A program made the translations under genes and the position numbers. Shown here in pieces: positions 1 to 10,196 of a stretch of DNA of 10,440 nt. Origin of the DNA: RGDT01 sp964630925 (GTDB lineage Bacteria; Planctomycetota; Planctomycetia; Gemmatales; Gemmataceae); NCBI GenBank assembly GCA_964630925.1, contig CAZVZK010000247.1, positions 1 through 10,440 on the forward strand. Direction: 5' to 3'. The notes below the pieces were generated by a model. That model ran no database searches. It worked only from the letters and a program-made list of their open reading frames with translations, and had not been told where the DNA came from. Position 1 is the stretch's first letter; each line of letters starts with the position of its first letter.

Positions 1-255
1 TGGTGGGTCCGGATTGCTCGCCGATGTGGGTCTGAATTGGTTGCCGATTACCAGGTGTTCATCCGCTGGTAGTGCTGTAGCAACTTCTGCTTCACCGATG
101 GCTCTAGCACGCTTCTGCCCTCCTGCCCTTCGGCGCGTTTTGGCTGTGGAAGGACCTGCCTTGTCGCGAAGACAACCGTTCCCTTCAGGTGTACAAGGCT
201 TGGCAGCTCTGGGACTGCTGTTGAACTGGCACTGCTCCCGAAGGTGGGGCAAGGG
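1..255. other. Left flank, no supported gene
   Basis: This stretch lies downstream of the peptidase gene. Short open frames exist on both strands, at 14-262 (+) and 48-269 (-), but neither encodes a protein I recognise and both overlap the end of the peptidase gene. A 7-bp inverted repeat, GCCTTGT at 158-164 and ACAAGGC at 193-199, surrounds a smaller hairpin (TTGTC at 161-165, GACAA at 171-175). Neither is followed by a T-run on the minus strand, so I do not call a terminator. The end of the operon transcript is therefore not located. Confidence 0.5.
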
Positions 256-957
256 TCAGTAGCCTGCACCTTGTTCGCTCAGCCGACGCTTCCGCTCCCG
301 GTAGTCGGGCATCAGCCGTTCCAGCCGCGTCCAGAAGGCGCTGTCGTGCCTCGGCTCGATGAGGTGGACCAGTTCGTGGGCTACGACGTACTCCACGAGC
401 GACGGCGGCAATCGGATGGTCCGCCAGTGGAAGTTCAAGCCGCCCTCGGTGGAGCACGATCCCCACCGGTTGCCCAGGTCGAGGACGCGGACCTGGTTGG
501 GCTGCTTGCCGGTACGGACCGCTAGGTCCTGCACCCGCCTTGAGATCCATTGCCGGGCGTGGTCGGTGTACCAACGGACGAACAGGCTCGCGGCGTTCGG
601 CTGGTCTTTCCGCCGCAGGGTGAAGCGGCCATTCACCAGCCGCAATCCGGCGGCGTCTTTCCCGTCCACGCCGTCCACCAGGAGCAGACGGTAGCTGCGC
701 CCGAGGTAGAAAAAGCCCTCGCCGGAGATGTACTCCTTCTCCGGTACGGGCCGGAACAGCAGCGCCTTTTCAGCGAGCTTCGTGAAAACCCAGAACAACT
801 TGGCGCGGACGACCGCCTCGACCCGCGCCAGGTCGGCCTTCTCGGGGATGGCGACTGAGAGATCGCCTTCGCGCTCGACGGTGATGCCGACCGTCCGTCG
901 CCGGGCGCTGCGGTGGACAGCGAAGGTCAGGCCCTCCACGTTCAGCGTCTCGCTCAT
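256..957 (-). CDS. YgjP-like (DUF45/M48-type) zinc metallopeptidase next to hsdR
   Basis: A 233-residue protein of the YgjP/DUF45 zincin family, close to the family's usual size. The zinc site is visible: HELVH at residues 194-198 (two His ligands and the catalytic Glu195), with His204 in the RHDSAFW stretch as the probable third ligand. Also typical are RWGSCS at 164-169, the N-terminal arginine-rich segment (about 16-21) and the C-terminal PDYRERKRRL. There is no signal peptide or membrane segment, so it should act in the cytoplasm. Its substrate is unknown. I chose the ATG at 957-955 because it overlaps the hsdR stop as ATGA and no good ribosome binding site precedes it, which suggests translational coupling to hsdR. 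The frame stays open upstream to 1284, but that part lies inside hsdR and lacks family similarity. As family knowledge, genes of this type often sit beside hsdR. A role in turnover of HsdR or of other subunits is only inference. Confidence 0.88.
   Translation of the reverse strand: MSETLNVEGLTFAVHRSARRRTVGITVEREGDLSVAIPEKADLARVEAVVRAKLFWVFTKLAEKALLFRPVPEKEYISGEGFFYLGRSYRLLLVDGVDGKDAAGLRLVNGRFTLRRKDQPNAASLFVRWYTDHARQWISRRVQDLAVRTGKQPNQVRVLDLGNRWGSCSTEGGLNFHWRTIRLPPSLVEYVVAHELVHLIEPRHDSAFWTRLERLMPDYRERKRRLSEQGAGY
954..957 (-). promoter_or_regulatory. ATGA stop/start overlap coupling hsdR to the peptidase gene
   Basis: The TGA of hsdR (956-954) shares bases with the ATG of the peptidase gene (957-955). 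The preceding minus-strand bases contain no clear Shine-Dalgarno sequence. The peptidase is therefore probably translated by ribosomes that terminate on hsdR and restart, which would tie its level to that of HsdR. Confidence 0.75.
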
Positions 958-3900
958 GCCGTCAACCGCAAGTGGAGCTTGCGGGCCTGTTGCATGATCT
1001 GGTCGGCAGTCGCCTCCAGTTTGTCGAACTGCACGAGGTTGCGGTCGTCGAGGAACGTGACCAGCCAGCCGCGCAGCCGCTTCTGGGCCGGGTCGTTCCT
1101 CCAGAAATCCACCGTCCGCAGTTGCTGGCGAATGTGGCCGACCATCTCCCGGCACGGCCCCACCAGCTTGGGGTCCGGCTGGGCCGGATCGACTTCCTCC
1201 CCCCGTGCCTCCGCGAGCGTGCGGAAGAAGGGGGCTTCGCGGTCGCGGTCCAGCCCGGCGACATCGAGGTTCTCGGCGCGGCACAGGTCGGCCACGAACG
1301 CGAACAGGGTGCCCGCCAGCTCGTCCCAGTTGTTGCGGAACTCTTCAAGGATCTGCTGGAGCCGCTCGCTCAGCCTGCGGTAGTGGGCCGGGTCTTCCGC
1401 GAAGTGGACGGTGATGTGGTAGCGGGCCGCGTGCTCCATCTCCGACGCCTGGGCGCGGCTCGACCCGGCCTCGCGCACGGCCTCGGGGAATGCCACGTCC
1501 GTGATCGAGATCGGCGGCACCTTCGGATCGATGCCGTTGGCGCGGACGAAGGCGTCGATCAGTTCCTCGACCCTCGGACCAGCACCGCGGACATTGAGCT
1601 GCTCATCGCGGTAGCGGTTGCGGGCCTGCATGTTGATCAGCCCGAGCTGCCTGGCGTCCCTGGTGAAAGGAAGACCCTCGGGCCTCGGCAGGATCATGTC
1701 CAGCGCATCGAGGTAGCGGTGCAGCTTGACGGTGAACTCCGCCCGCAGCCGGACGTTGGCGAGCAATGCCACGCACTCGGCGCGGTCGCGGTAGATGTTC
1801 AGGCCCTGGTCGGTGAACAGGTCGAGGACCTCCCGGTGCCGTTCTTCCAGGGTCGGCAGGGTATCAATCAGGCGATTCATGACGCCTTCGCGGTCGCCCC
1901 GGCTGTACATCGCCAGGGCATCGGCCAGGTTCCTCGCGATGCCGCAGTAGTCCACCACCAGGCCGCAGCCCTTGCCGGGGTAGGTGCGATTGACGCGGGC
2001 GATGGCCTGGAGCAGCTCGGCCCCCTTCATGGGACGGTCGAGGTACAGCGCCTGCTCGACCGGCGCGTCGAAGCCGGTGAGCAGCATGCTCTTCACGCAG
2101 AGGACGGCCAGCCCGCTGCTGTCGTCCGGGTTCTCGCCTGTCAGCGGCTTCTTGAACGCCGCGATCCGCTCCCGGATCTTGCCCTCGTCGGTCCACTCGC
2201 GCCAGGACGGCGGGTCGGGGTTTTCCCCCGTCAGCCGGGGGGAGATGACTGCGGCGAACTGGAGCCGTTTCAAGGTCTCCAGATGGGGATGAGTACGGAT
2301 GAGGAACTGTTCTTCCTCGGGCAATCGGGCGACCTCGTCGGGGGGCAGGCCCACCAGGTGCTTGTCCACCGATTCGACGCGGCTGATCATCTCCTTGGCC
2401 GCCTGCTCCAGATGGTCCCTGTATCGCAGAGCCGCCTTGCGGCTGACGGCGACCACCTGGGCCTTCAGCCCTCGGGGGAGGACCTGATCGACGTAGTGGC
2501 GCAGCACGTGCCGCGCCTTCGCCTCGATCAGCTTGTCGGCCTCCAGGATCTTGAAGCGGTTGGAGTACCTGCCTCGGATCGCCTCCCTCTCCTTGGCCGT
2601 CCTGTCCGAGAAGTAGGTGTCGAACAGCGTGTCGAGGTCGTGCCCCTCGATGACAACTCCCTTCGCGTCCCAGCCCTCGTACATGATGGGCAGCGTCGCC
2701 CCGTCCGCCTCGGACTCCTTCAGCGTGTAGGTGTCGAGGAACGGCCCGAAGATGTCCTCTGTCCTCTTCTTGTCGTCCTCGACGATGGGCGTGCCCGTGA
2801 AGCCAATCATGGCGCAGTTCGGGACGCAGCGCCGGAGGTTGGCGTGCATGGTGTTGGTGTGGGACCGGTGGGCCTCGTCCACCAGCACGAGGATCTCGGT
2901 CGAGGGGTTGACCCCGTCGCCGAGGGCGGGGGCTTCCCCTTCTTCGTTCTCGTCGTCGGCGCGAGCCTTCTGGACCATGCCGAAGACCAAGGCCGGGCCT
3001 TGCTCACGGAGGGCGGCCACCAGATCGGCCCCGCTCCTCGCCTTGCGCGGCACCTCGCCGGACAGTTTGGCGCTGCTTTCCAGTTGCTCCTCTAGGTCGG
3101 TGCGGTCAGTGACGACGACCACCTTGAAACGGCGCAGCGTTGAGCCTTCGGGCTGGGTGCGAAGTTTCCGGACCAGGAAGGTCATCGTGAAGCTCTTGCC
3201 CGCTCCCTGGGTGTGCCAGATGATCCCGCCGCGCCCGTCCTGGTCGCCGGTCTGCTGCCGAGTCCGCCCCTCGCGCAGCCGCTTCAGGGCAGCATGCACG
3301 GCGCGGAACTGGGGGTAGCGGGCCACCAGCTTGATCGTCCGACCTTCCTCCTTCTTGAAGAGGATGAAGTTCCGCACGATGTCGAGGAGGTGGGCAGGGC
3401 GGAGCAGCCCGGCGGCCATCACCTGCTGTCCCGTGAGTTGTCCGACAACGCCCAACTCGGCCTTCACCTGTTCGGTGGTGAACGGAGCGACATCCTTCCA
3501 CTCGGCGTAATGCTCCGCCAGCGCCCCGACCGTGCCGACCATCGCCTTATCGCCGCAGGTCGAGACCAGGAGCTGGTTGAAGTAGAAGAGCTGCTCGGCC
3601 CCCTCGTCCTCGTCGATCCAACCGCGCTGGTTGCTGTAGTGCAGGAGCTGCTCGATCCCCGCACCGAGCGGGTTGTTGATGCTCGGGCCCTTGCACTCGA
3701 TGACGACCAGCGGGATGCCGTTCACGAACAGCACGATGTCGGGGATGATCGAGCCGCGCCCGTCCACTCGGAACTGGCGGACCAGGAGGAACTCGTTGCG
3801 ATCCAGGTGGTCGAAGTCGATGAAACGCACCGTCCGTCCGCGCCCGCCGAACTTCTCGGGATCGCCCTCGACACCGACCCCTTCCAGCAACAGGAGCGTC

Positions 3901-4187
3901 GCAGCCTCGTTCGCCTCCATCAACCTCGGTGCGGAGAGCCTGTCCAAGGCGTTGATCGCCTGGCGGATGCGGCCCTCGTCCAGCCAGGGCTGGCCCTGAT
4001 CGTCGCGGTTGATGCGGGCCAGTGCCGTCGCCAGGCGGTCCTTGAGCAACACCTCGCGGAAGTTGGCCCGGCGGTCTGTCAGGCCTGGGATCTCAACGTC
4101 GCCATCGAGCACTCCCCAGCCGAGTTTCTCCAGGTCCTGAACCAGCGGCCATTCAACCTGCTGGAACTCGTCACCGTTCTTCGACAT
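954..4187 (-). CDS. hsdR: Type I restriction enzyme R subunit (endonuclease and DNA translocase)
   Basis: This 1077-residue protein is the motor and nuclease subunit of the type I enzyme and is of usual length for HsdR. The N-terminal nuclease domain has the PD-(D/E)xK signature: Pro149-Asp150, then Glu164-Cys-Lys166. The superfamily 2 helicase core follows: Walker A GAGKS at 328-332 within WHTQGAGKS, DEAH at 437-440, TGTP at 464-467, LLTGFDAP (motif V region) at 702-709 and QAIARVNRTYPGK (motif VI) at 727-739. The remainder, to about 1070, is helical and should contact HsdM/HsdS. All catalytic residues are present, so it looks active. In known type I enzymes this subunit pulls in unmodified DNA with ATP and cuts far from the recognition site. 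The ATG at 4187 is supported by a strong AGGAGG eight bases upstream. It follows hsdS by 19 bp and overlaps the peptidase gene by 4 bp. A short repeated motif, LTGENPD, occurs at 652-658 and 682-688. Confidence 0.97.
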   Translation of the reverse strand: MSKNGDEFQQVEWPLVQDLEKLGWGVLDGDVEIPGLTDRRANFREVLLKDRLATALARINRDDQGQPWLDEGRIRQAINALDRLSAPRLMEANEAATLLLLEGVGVEGDPEKFGGRGRTVRFIDFDHLDRNEFLLVRQFRVDGRGSIIPDIVLFVNGIPLVVIECKGPSINNPLGAGIEQLLHYSNQRGWIDEDEGAEQLFYFNQLLVSTCGDKAMVGTVGALAEHYAEWKDVAPFTTEQVKAELGVVGQLTGQQVMAAGLLRPAHLLDIVRNFILFKKEEGRTIKLVARYPQFRAVHAALKRLREGRTRQQTGDQDGRGGIIWHTQGAGKSFTMTFLVRKLRTQPEGSTLRRFKVVVVTDRTDLEEQLESSAKLSGEVPRKARSGADLVAALREQGPALVFGMVQKARADDENEEGEAPALGDGVNPSTEILVLVDEAHRSHTNTMHANLRRCVPNCAMIGFTGTPIVEDDKKRTEDIFGPFLDTYTLKESEADGATLPIMYEGWDAKGVVIEGHDLDTLFDTYFSDRTAKEREAIRGRYSNRFKILEADKLIEAKARHVLRHYVDQVLPRGLKAQVVAVSRKAALRYRDHLEQAAKEMISRVESVDKHLVGLPPDEVARLPEEEQFLIRTHPHLETLKRLQFAAVISPRLTGENPDPPSWREWTDEGKIRERIAAFKKPLTGENPDDSSGLAVLCVKSMLLTGFDAPVEQALYLDRPMKGAELLQAIARVNRTYPGKGCGLVVDYCGIARNLADALAMYSRGDREGVMNRLIDTLPTLEERHREVLDLFTDQGLNIYRDRAECVALLANVRLRAEFTVKLHRYLDALDMILPRPEGLPFTRDARQLGLINMQARNRYRDEQLNVRGAGPRVEELIDAFVRANGIDPKVPPISITDVAFPEAVREAGSSRAQASEMEHAARYHITVHFAEDPAHYRRLSERLQQILEEFRNNWDELAGTLFAFVADLCRAENLDVAGLDRDREAPFFRTLAEARGEEVDPAQPDPKLVGPCREMVGHIRQQLRTVDFWRNDPAQKRLRGWLVTFLDDRNLVQFDKLEATADQIMQQARKLHLRLTA

Positions 4188-4195
4188 GGAGGCGG

Positions 4196-4201
4196 CCTCC
4201 T
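4196..4201 (-). promoter_or_regulatory. hsdR: Strong Shine-Dalgarno site of hsdR
   Basis: Minus-strand AGGAGG ends 8 bases before the ATG at 4187. It lies entirely in the 19-bp gap after the hsdS stop (4209-4207). It fixes the hsdR start and gives hsdR its own ribosome loading, unlike hsdS and the peptidase, whose starts overlap the gene before. Confidence 0.85.
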
Positions 4202-4206
4202 GGGAG

Positions 4207-5470
4207 TCAAACCGGGACCCGGCCTGTGAGCAGGTCGTGCATAAGGCCTCGCTTAGCTACTGCCAGCTTTTCCAGAACGACTTCCTCGTCGTGGATACGG
4301 GCATCCAGAGCGCGAAGTGGCCGAAACAAGGCATGTTGCTCCGCGATAGGCGGGACAGCCAACTGGAACGCGCGGAAATGCTCCAGGTGGATGTGCTTCA
4401 AGCCGGTCCCCGCTGATAGATGCCCAAGTTGCGATTGAAATGCTTCGCTATCGAAAAATGTCGAAATCAATTCTGGAATGCACTTGGTTGGATTTGGTTT
4501 CAGCAAGGCAACCGAAACGAAGAGGCTGAACTCTGGCGCATCGGCTGGGACGACTCTTGCCACGCCCAGTGTACCGTCTTTCGTAACGAGAACATCTCCC
4601 GGTCGAGGATTCGCACGCAACGCGAACATTTTGTGGTCGGCTGGTGCTATTCGCCGAGCTGACGAGAACACAATGCCAGGTGTGGCAGTCAGATTCTCTA
4701 CGGTCAAAAACGGGATTCCGTAGCTGGTGTACGTTGGAGTGTGATGAATCCCGTCAACGATTTTAATCGTCAATTCTTCAAGAGAATGATTGGTCCATTC
4801 TCGCGGAATCCTCCCAATGCGTGACTCTTTAAACTGCTCAGGGGGCCGCTTGGGACCACGGAGGAGGCCTTGGTCGTTCAGTCCCAGCGTCAGCAGGTCG
4901 TGTAACAGGCCGGCTCTCATCTGCCGCATCTTGGCGATGACCGCCGCGGATTGCCGGATGGCCGCGTTGGCAGCGTCGAGGATCTCTGCGATGCGGTGTT
5001 GCTCGGGAAGAGCGGGGATGCGCAGAGGCACAGCAAGCAGCACGCTGTTAGTGAAATTGACTTGAGATTCAGCCATCCCTGTCGTTCGTGTATCCAGGTA
5101 CTTCTGAGGCCCTGGCAACGATAGTAGCCCAGATAATATCGAAGGAAGCACAATGTCACGGCGAGGACGCAGGGCAATCATCTTGCCTGAGACAATCAAT
5201 TTAGGTGGACACTCATCAACATGAACCACGACGGCGCAACGGTGCCTTGGGCCAGCTTTGGTGACAAGTACGTCGCCAGGTTGTACTTCTAGCTGTGGCT
5301 GCTTCCAGTAGGTCCGAGGAAGCACTTTGTGAGCAGTTGCGTCCCACCCGTTCCAGGTAATTGATGTTGTTTTCAGAACACCCCATTCATCAGCAGAAAG
5401 GATTGTTCGCTCTTCACAGTCTGGACTCGGGCCTGAGAAGTGCCTGCGGATGACGGCTCCGACTGTAGTT

Positions 5471-5478
<8 letters not shown>
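4207..5478 (-). CDS. hsdS: Type I restriction-modification specificity subunit
   Basis: A 423-residue HsdS, the DNA-reading subunit shared by the methylase and restriction complexes. It has the usual two-fold layout: target-recognition domain 1 (about 1-150), central conserved helices (about 151-200), target-recognition domain 2 (about 215-372) and C-terminal conserved helices (about 373-423). The two halves repeat recognisably: GDVLVTKAG at 68-76 and GDVLVTKDG at 294-302; PALPEQH at 155-161 and PPIAEQH at 376-382; LLHDLLT at 191-197 and LMHDLLT at 412-418. Each half should read one part of a bipartite site, and the helices between set the spacing. The site itself cannot be deduced from the sequence. 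The ATG at 5478 overlaps the end of hsdM by 8 bp, with AGGA a short distance upstream. Base composition drops inside the gene: 38% GC in 4441-4500 and in 4741-4800 against about 72% in hsdR. This fits exchange of recognition domains by transfer. Confidence 0.95.
4229..4902 (-). repeat. hsdS: In-frame direct repeat of the hsdS conserved helices
   Basis: An identical 11-base word, AGCAGGTCGTG on the plus strand, occurs at 4229-4239 and 4892-4902. The copies are 663 bp (221 codons) apart, in the same reading frame, and encode part of the HDLL motif that ends the C-terminal and central conserved regions. Around it the match continues mainly at protein level. This is the normal internal duplication of HsdS, not a mobile element. 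Such repeats can support recombination that swaps recognition domains. Confidence 0.6.
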
Positions 5479-8137
<2,659 letters not shown>

Positions 8138-8168
8138 ACGTACCTGTCGTGCCTTCTGACTGTCTGCC
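8138..8168 (-). other. Short gap between the ATPase gene and hsdM
   Basis: A 31-bp spacer between genes on the same strand. It holds a weak AGG (8145-8143) five bases before the hsdM ATG, and AGAAGG further up (8157-8152). No inverted repeat or terminator is visible, so read-through from the ATPase gene into hsdM is expected. The gap is small for a separate hsdM promoter, although one inside the end of the ATPase gene cannot be excluded. Confidence 0.6.
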
Positions 8169-10196
8169 TCAGGGTTGTCGCGTGCCGGCGATCACCGGAG
8201 GAACTAGCCGAGCGCCCTCGATCATTGCTGCAATCTGCTGGCAGTCTTCCCTGAACTCCTCAGGTGGCACTTCAAGGCATCGCCAGTAGGAGAGATCGCG
8301 TGTGACACGCCGGGCGATCCGCCGAAGGGCCTTCTGGAGGAACTCCTTGGCCCGCACAGCGTCCTTGAGCCGCCAGTAGACCAGCGCCAACGCCTGGCAG
8401 TCGGGTGCGTGCGTTTCGCAAGCCGAGGGTGGCTGCGTGAGTTCCACGATTTGCCGGCAGAGGTCCTCTGGCATCTCTCCGACAAGCCCCCAGACGGCGA
8501 GCGCCTGGTGGAAGAGCGCCATCGCGTGATTGCGGCGGGTAAAGAACTTGGTCTGGCCCTGCCACAGTTCAAGAACCCTGGCCCACTCCATTCGGTAGAG
8601 TAGATATACCGACAGTTGTTGACGGATGAACCAGGCCGTCCCTGCACCCACTTCAGCTCCGGCGACGGCATCTGCGAGCAGCGAAACTGCTCTCGCGAAC
8701 GAGTCTCCTGGGGTCGCCAGGAGGCCGGCGACTTGGGCCTTCGCCCCTGGCGACATCGCTTGGAGCCGATCAGGACTCACGTCCCGGAGAAGGCGGGCCG
8801 GATCGATTCGGTGGAGGTCGCGCAAGGCCTCGACGACGAGATCCTCTTGAGGCGTCTCCAACGTGAGGACTTCCATCAGGTCCTTGACCGCATCCTCCTT
8901 GCGCCCGAGTTGGAACAGTGCCCGGCTCCGTTGAAGCAGAGCCTGGGGGGCCTTGCCGAGGTTGACGGCCTGGTCGAGGACGGCTGCCGCCGTGTCGAAG
9001 TTGGACATGGTCGAGTGCATCTCGGCGACCTGGAGAAGGATCTCCTGATCGTTCGTGAACGCATCGGCAATGCGCTGGAGGTAATCTCTGAACCCCTCCG
9101 CAGCGAGGACGCCGCCAGGGGGCCGCCGCCTGGGGTGCGCGACCGCCTCTTCCAGCAAGGGCACGGTGGTGGTCGATCCGATGCTGGACCCAGGCCGGAA
9201 ATGGTGCCCACTGATGCGTGCCATTCCTTCCCGGACAGACGCACCGAGTTCCTGGCGCAATTGACCGAGCTGGACAAGCACCCCCTCACGGTCCTCGGGG
9301 TTCCGGATGATGAGCCGGTGAACTAGCCTCCGGTACTGCTTCGCGAGCCGGGACTTCGGTCGTTCAAGGGCAAACACGCGCTGGTCCAGGTGCATCAGGC
9401 TGTCATACCGCTCGATGACCCCGTCCAGGTTCTGAAAGCTGAGCGTGTCGAGAAAAGTCCTGACGTGACGGCGCAAGATCCCTTCCTCGTCGTCCAGCCT
9501 CGGCACGTTCGACATGACGAGGTGCATCGCAATCGGACGCCCGTTGGCTTTCTCCTCCGCGCGGATCTCGCTACAGACATCCCGCAACCCGAGGCGGTTC
9601 TGCTCATTTGGCGTGAAGAGGAGCACGACCGCGTCCGCGAGCTGTCGCGTGCAAATGCCGCCAACGTCGGTGTGGCCAGTCCTTGAGTCGATCAGCACGT
9701 AGTCGGGCTTGATGAACTCCTTCCACTGGGCCTTGGTGTCCTCAAAGAAGAGGTAGCCGTCGTTGTGCTCGTACAGCGAGGCCCAGTTGATCTGCGCCAG
9801 GGCGGCACCATAGGCGGCATCTCCCCTCCCCGAGGGCATGACCCAGAGCTGGCCGGTCGATTCGCGCTGGTCGGCCTCCGGCAAGCGGTCGTTGTGGCGG
9901 CCCAACTTGCGGCGGCTCCGGACCTTGGCAAGATCGACCGGGTAGATGAAACGAGCCACCTCGGGGGATTCCCCCGTTCGCAGGTACTCGGTGACGTACT
10001 CCACGATTCCGGGTGATTCAGCTTCCTGCCGGAGAGCGTCGTAGGTGGTCAGTCCGGGGGCCTCAAGGTCGAAGTCAACCAGCAGGACACGCCGCCCGCG
10101 CCGGACCAACTCAAGGCCCACGTTGACCAAGGCCATCGTGCGCCCGACCCCCCCCTTGAACGAGTAGAACGTGATCGTGTACACAACCAACTCCAT
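8169..10196 (-). CDS. KGGVGR-variant ParA/MinD-like ATPase with helical TPR-like C-terminus
   Basis: A 675-residue protein, first gene of the apparent operon. Residues about 6-300 form a SIMIBI-class P-loop ATPase of the ParA/MinD kind: FKGGVGRT at 13-20 (deviant Walker A), VDFDLEAPGL at 40-49 (switch I), and VLIDSRTGHTDVGG at 167-180 (Walker B and switch II). The signature Lys14 is kept, but the usual P-loop lysine before Thr20 is Arg19. About 300-365 is a Pro/Arg/Gly-rich linker. The rest (about 366-640) is alpha-helical with repeat-like pairs, such as ALLQRSRALFQLGRKEDAVK at 419-438 and ALVYWRLKDAVRAKEFLQKA at 604-623, which look like TPR-type helices for protein contacts. No membrane segment is seen. 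The family occurs in bacterial conflict and signalling loci, and this C-terminus could be a sensor or adaptor; its function is not known. No good ribosome binding site precedes the ATG at 10196. A GTG at 10184-10182, with GGAG six bases upstream, is an attractive alternative start that begins VYTITFYSF. Confidence 0.85.
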   Translation of the reverse strand: MELVVYTITFYSFKGGVGRTMALVNVGLELVRRGRRVLLVDFDLEAPGLTTYDALRQEAESPGIVEYVTEYLRTGESPEVARFIYPVDLAKVRSRRKLGRHNDRLPEADQRESTGQLWVMPSGRGDAAYGAALAQINWASLYEHNDGYLFFEDTKAQWKEFIKPDYVLIDSRTGHTDVGGICTRQLADAVVLLFTPNEQNRLGLRDVCSEIRAEEKANGRPIAMHLVMSNVPRLDDEEGILRRHVRTFLDTLSFQNLDGVIERYDSLMHLDQRVFALERPKSRLAKQYRRLVHRLIIRNPEDREGVLVQLGQLRQELGASVREGMARISGHHFRPGSSIGSTTTVPLLEEAVAHPRRRPPGGVLAAEGFRDYLQRIADAFTNDQEILLQVAEMHSTMSNFDTAAAVLDQAVNLGKAPQALLQRSRALFQLGRKEDAVKDLMEVLTLETPQEDLVVEALRDLHRIDPARLLRDVSPDRLQAMSPGAKAQVAGLLATPGDSFARAVSLLADAVAGAEVGAGTAWFIRQQLSVYLLYRMEWARVLELWQGQTKFFTRRNHAMALFHQALAVWGLVGEMPEDLCRQIVELTQPPSACETHAPDCQALALVYWRLKDAVRAKEFLQKALRRIARRVTRDLSYWRCLEVPPEEFREDCQQIAAMIEGARLVPPVIAGTRQP
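10191..10194 (-). promoter_or_regulatory. GGAG, possible ribosome binding site for an internal GTG start
   Basis: Minus-strand GGAG lies six bases before the GTG at 10184-10182. It overlaps the ATG start at 10196. The ATG itself is preceded by a C-rich stretch with no Shine-Dalgarno match. Relatives of the protein typically begin only a few residues before the ITFYSFKGGVGR segment, which also fits the GTG start. The protein would be four residues shorter. Confidence 0.4.

Noticed and set aside
158..199. Inverted repeat GCCTTGT/ACAAGGC as a terminator for the operon
   Set aside because: The loop is 28 bases, the stem only 7 bp, and no T-run follows on the minus strand. It may be chance.
14..262. 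82-codon plus-strand frame at the left edge
   Set aside because: No recognisable protein, overlaps the end of the peptidase gene convergently, and a 73-codon frame on the other strand is equally long, so neither is convincing.
958..1284. Upstream extension of the peptidase frame to 1284
   Set aside because: The frame stays open but lies wholly inside hsdR in another frame, has arginine/proline-rich composition typical of a GC-rich shadow, and the protein family begins at the ATG at 957, which overlaps the hsdR stop.
972..3095. 707-codon open frame on the plus strand
   Set aside because: It is antisense to hsdR, whose motifs are all intact. Long antisense frames are common opposite GC-rich genes, and no domain is recognisable in it.
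3213..4229. 338-codon open frame on the plus strand
   Set aside because: Antisense to the N-terminal part of hsdR, including its nuclease domain; no recognisable protein features.
8616..9326. 236-codon open frame on the plus strand
   Set aside because: Antisense to the ATPase gene's helical region; no domain or ribosome binding site recognised.
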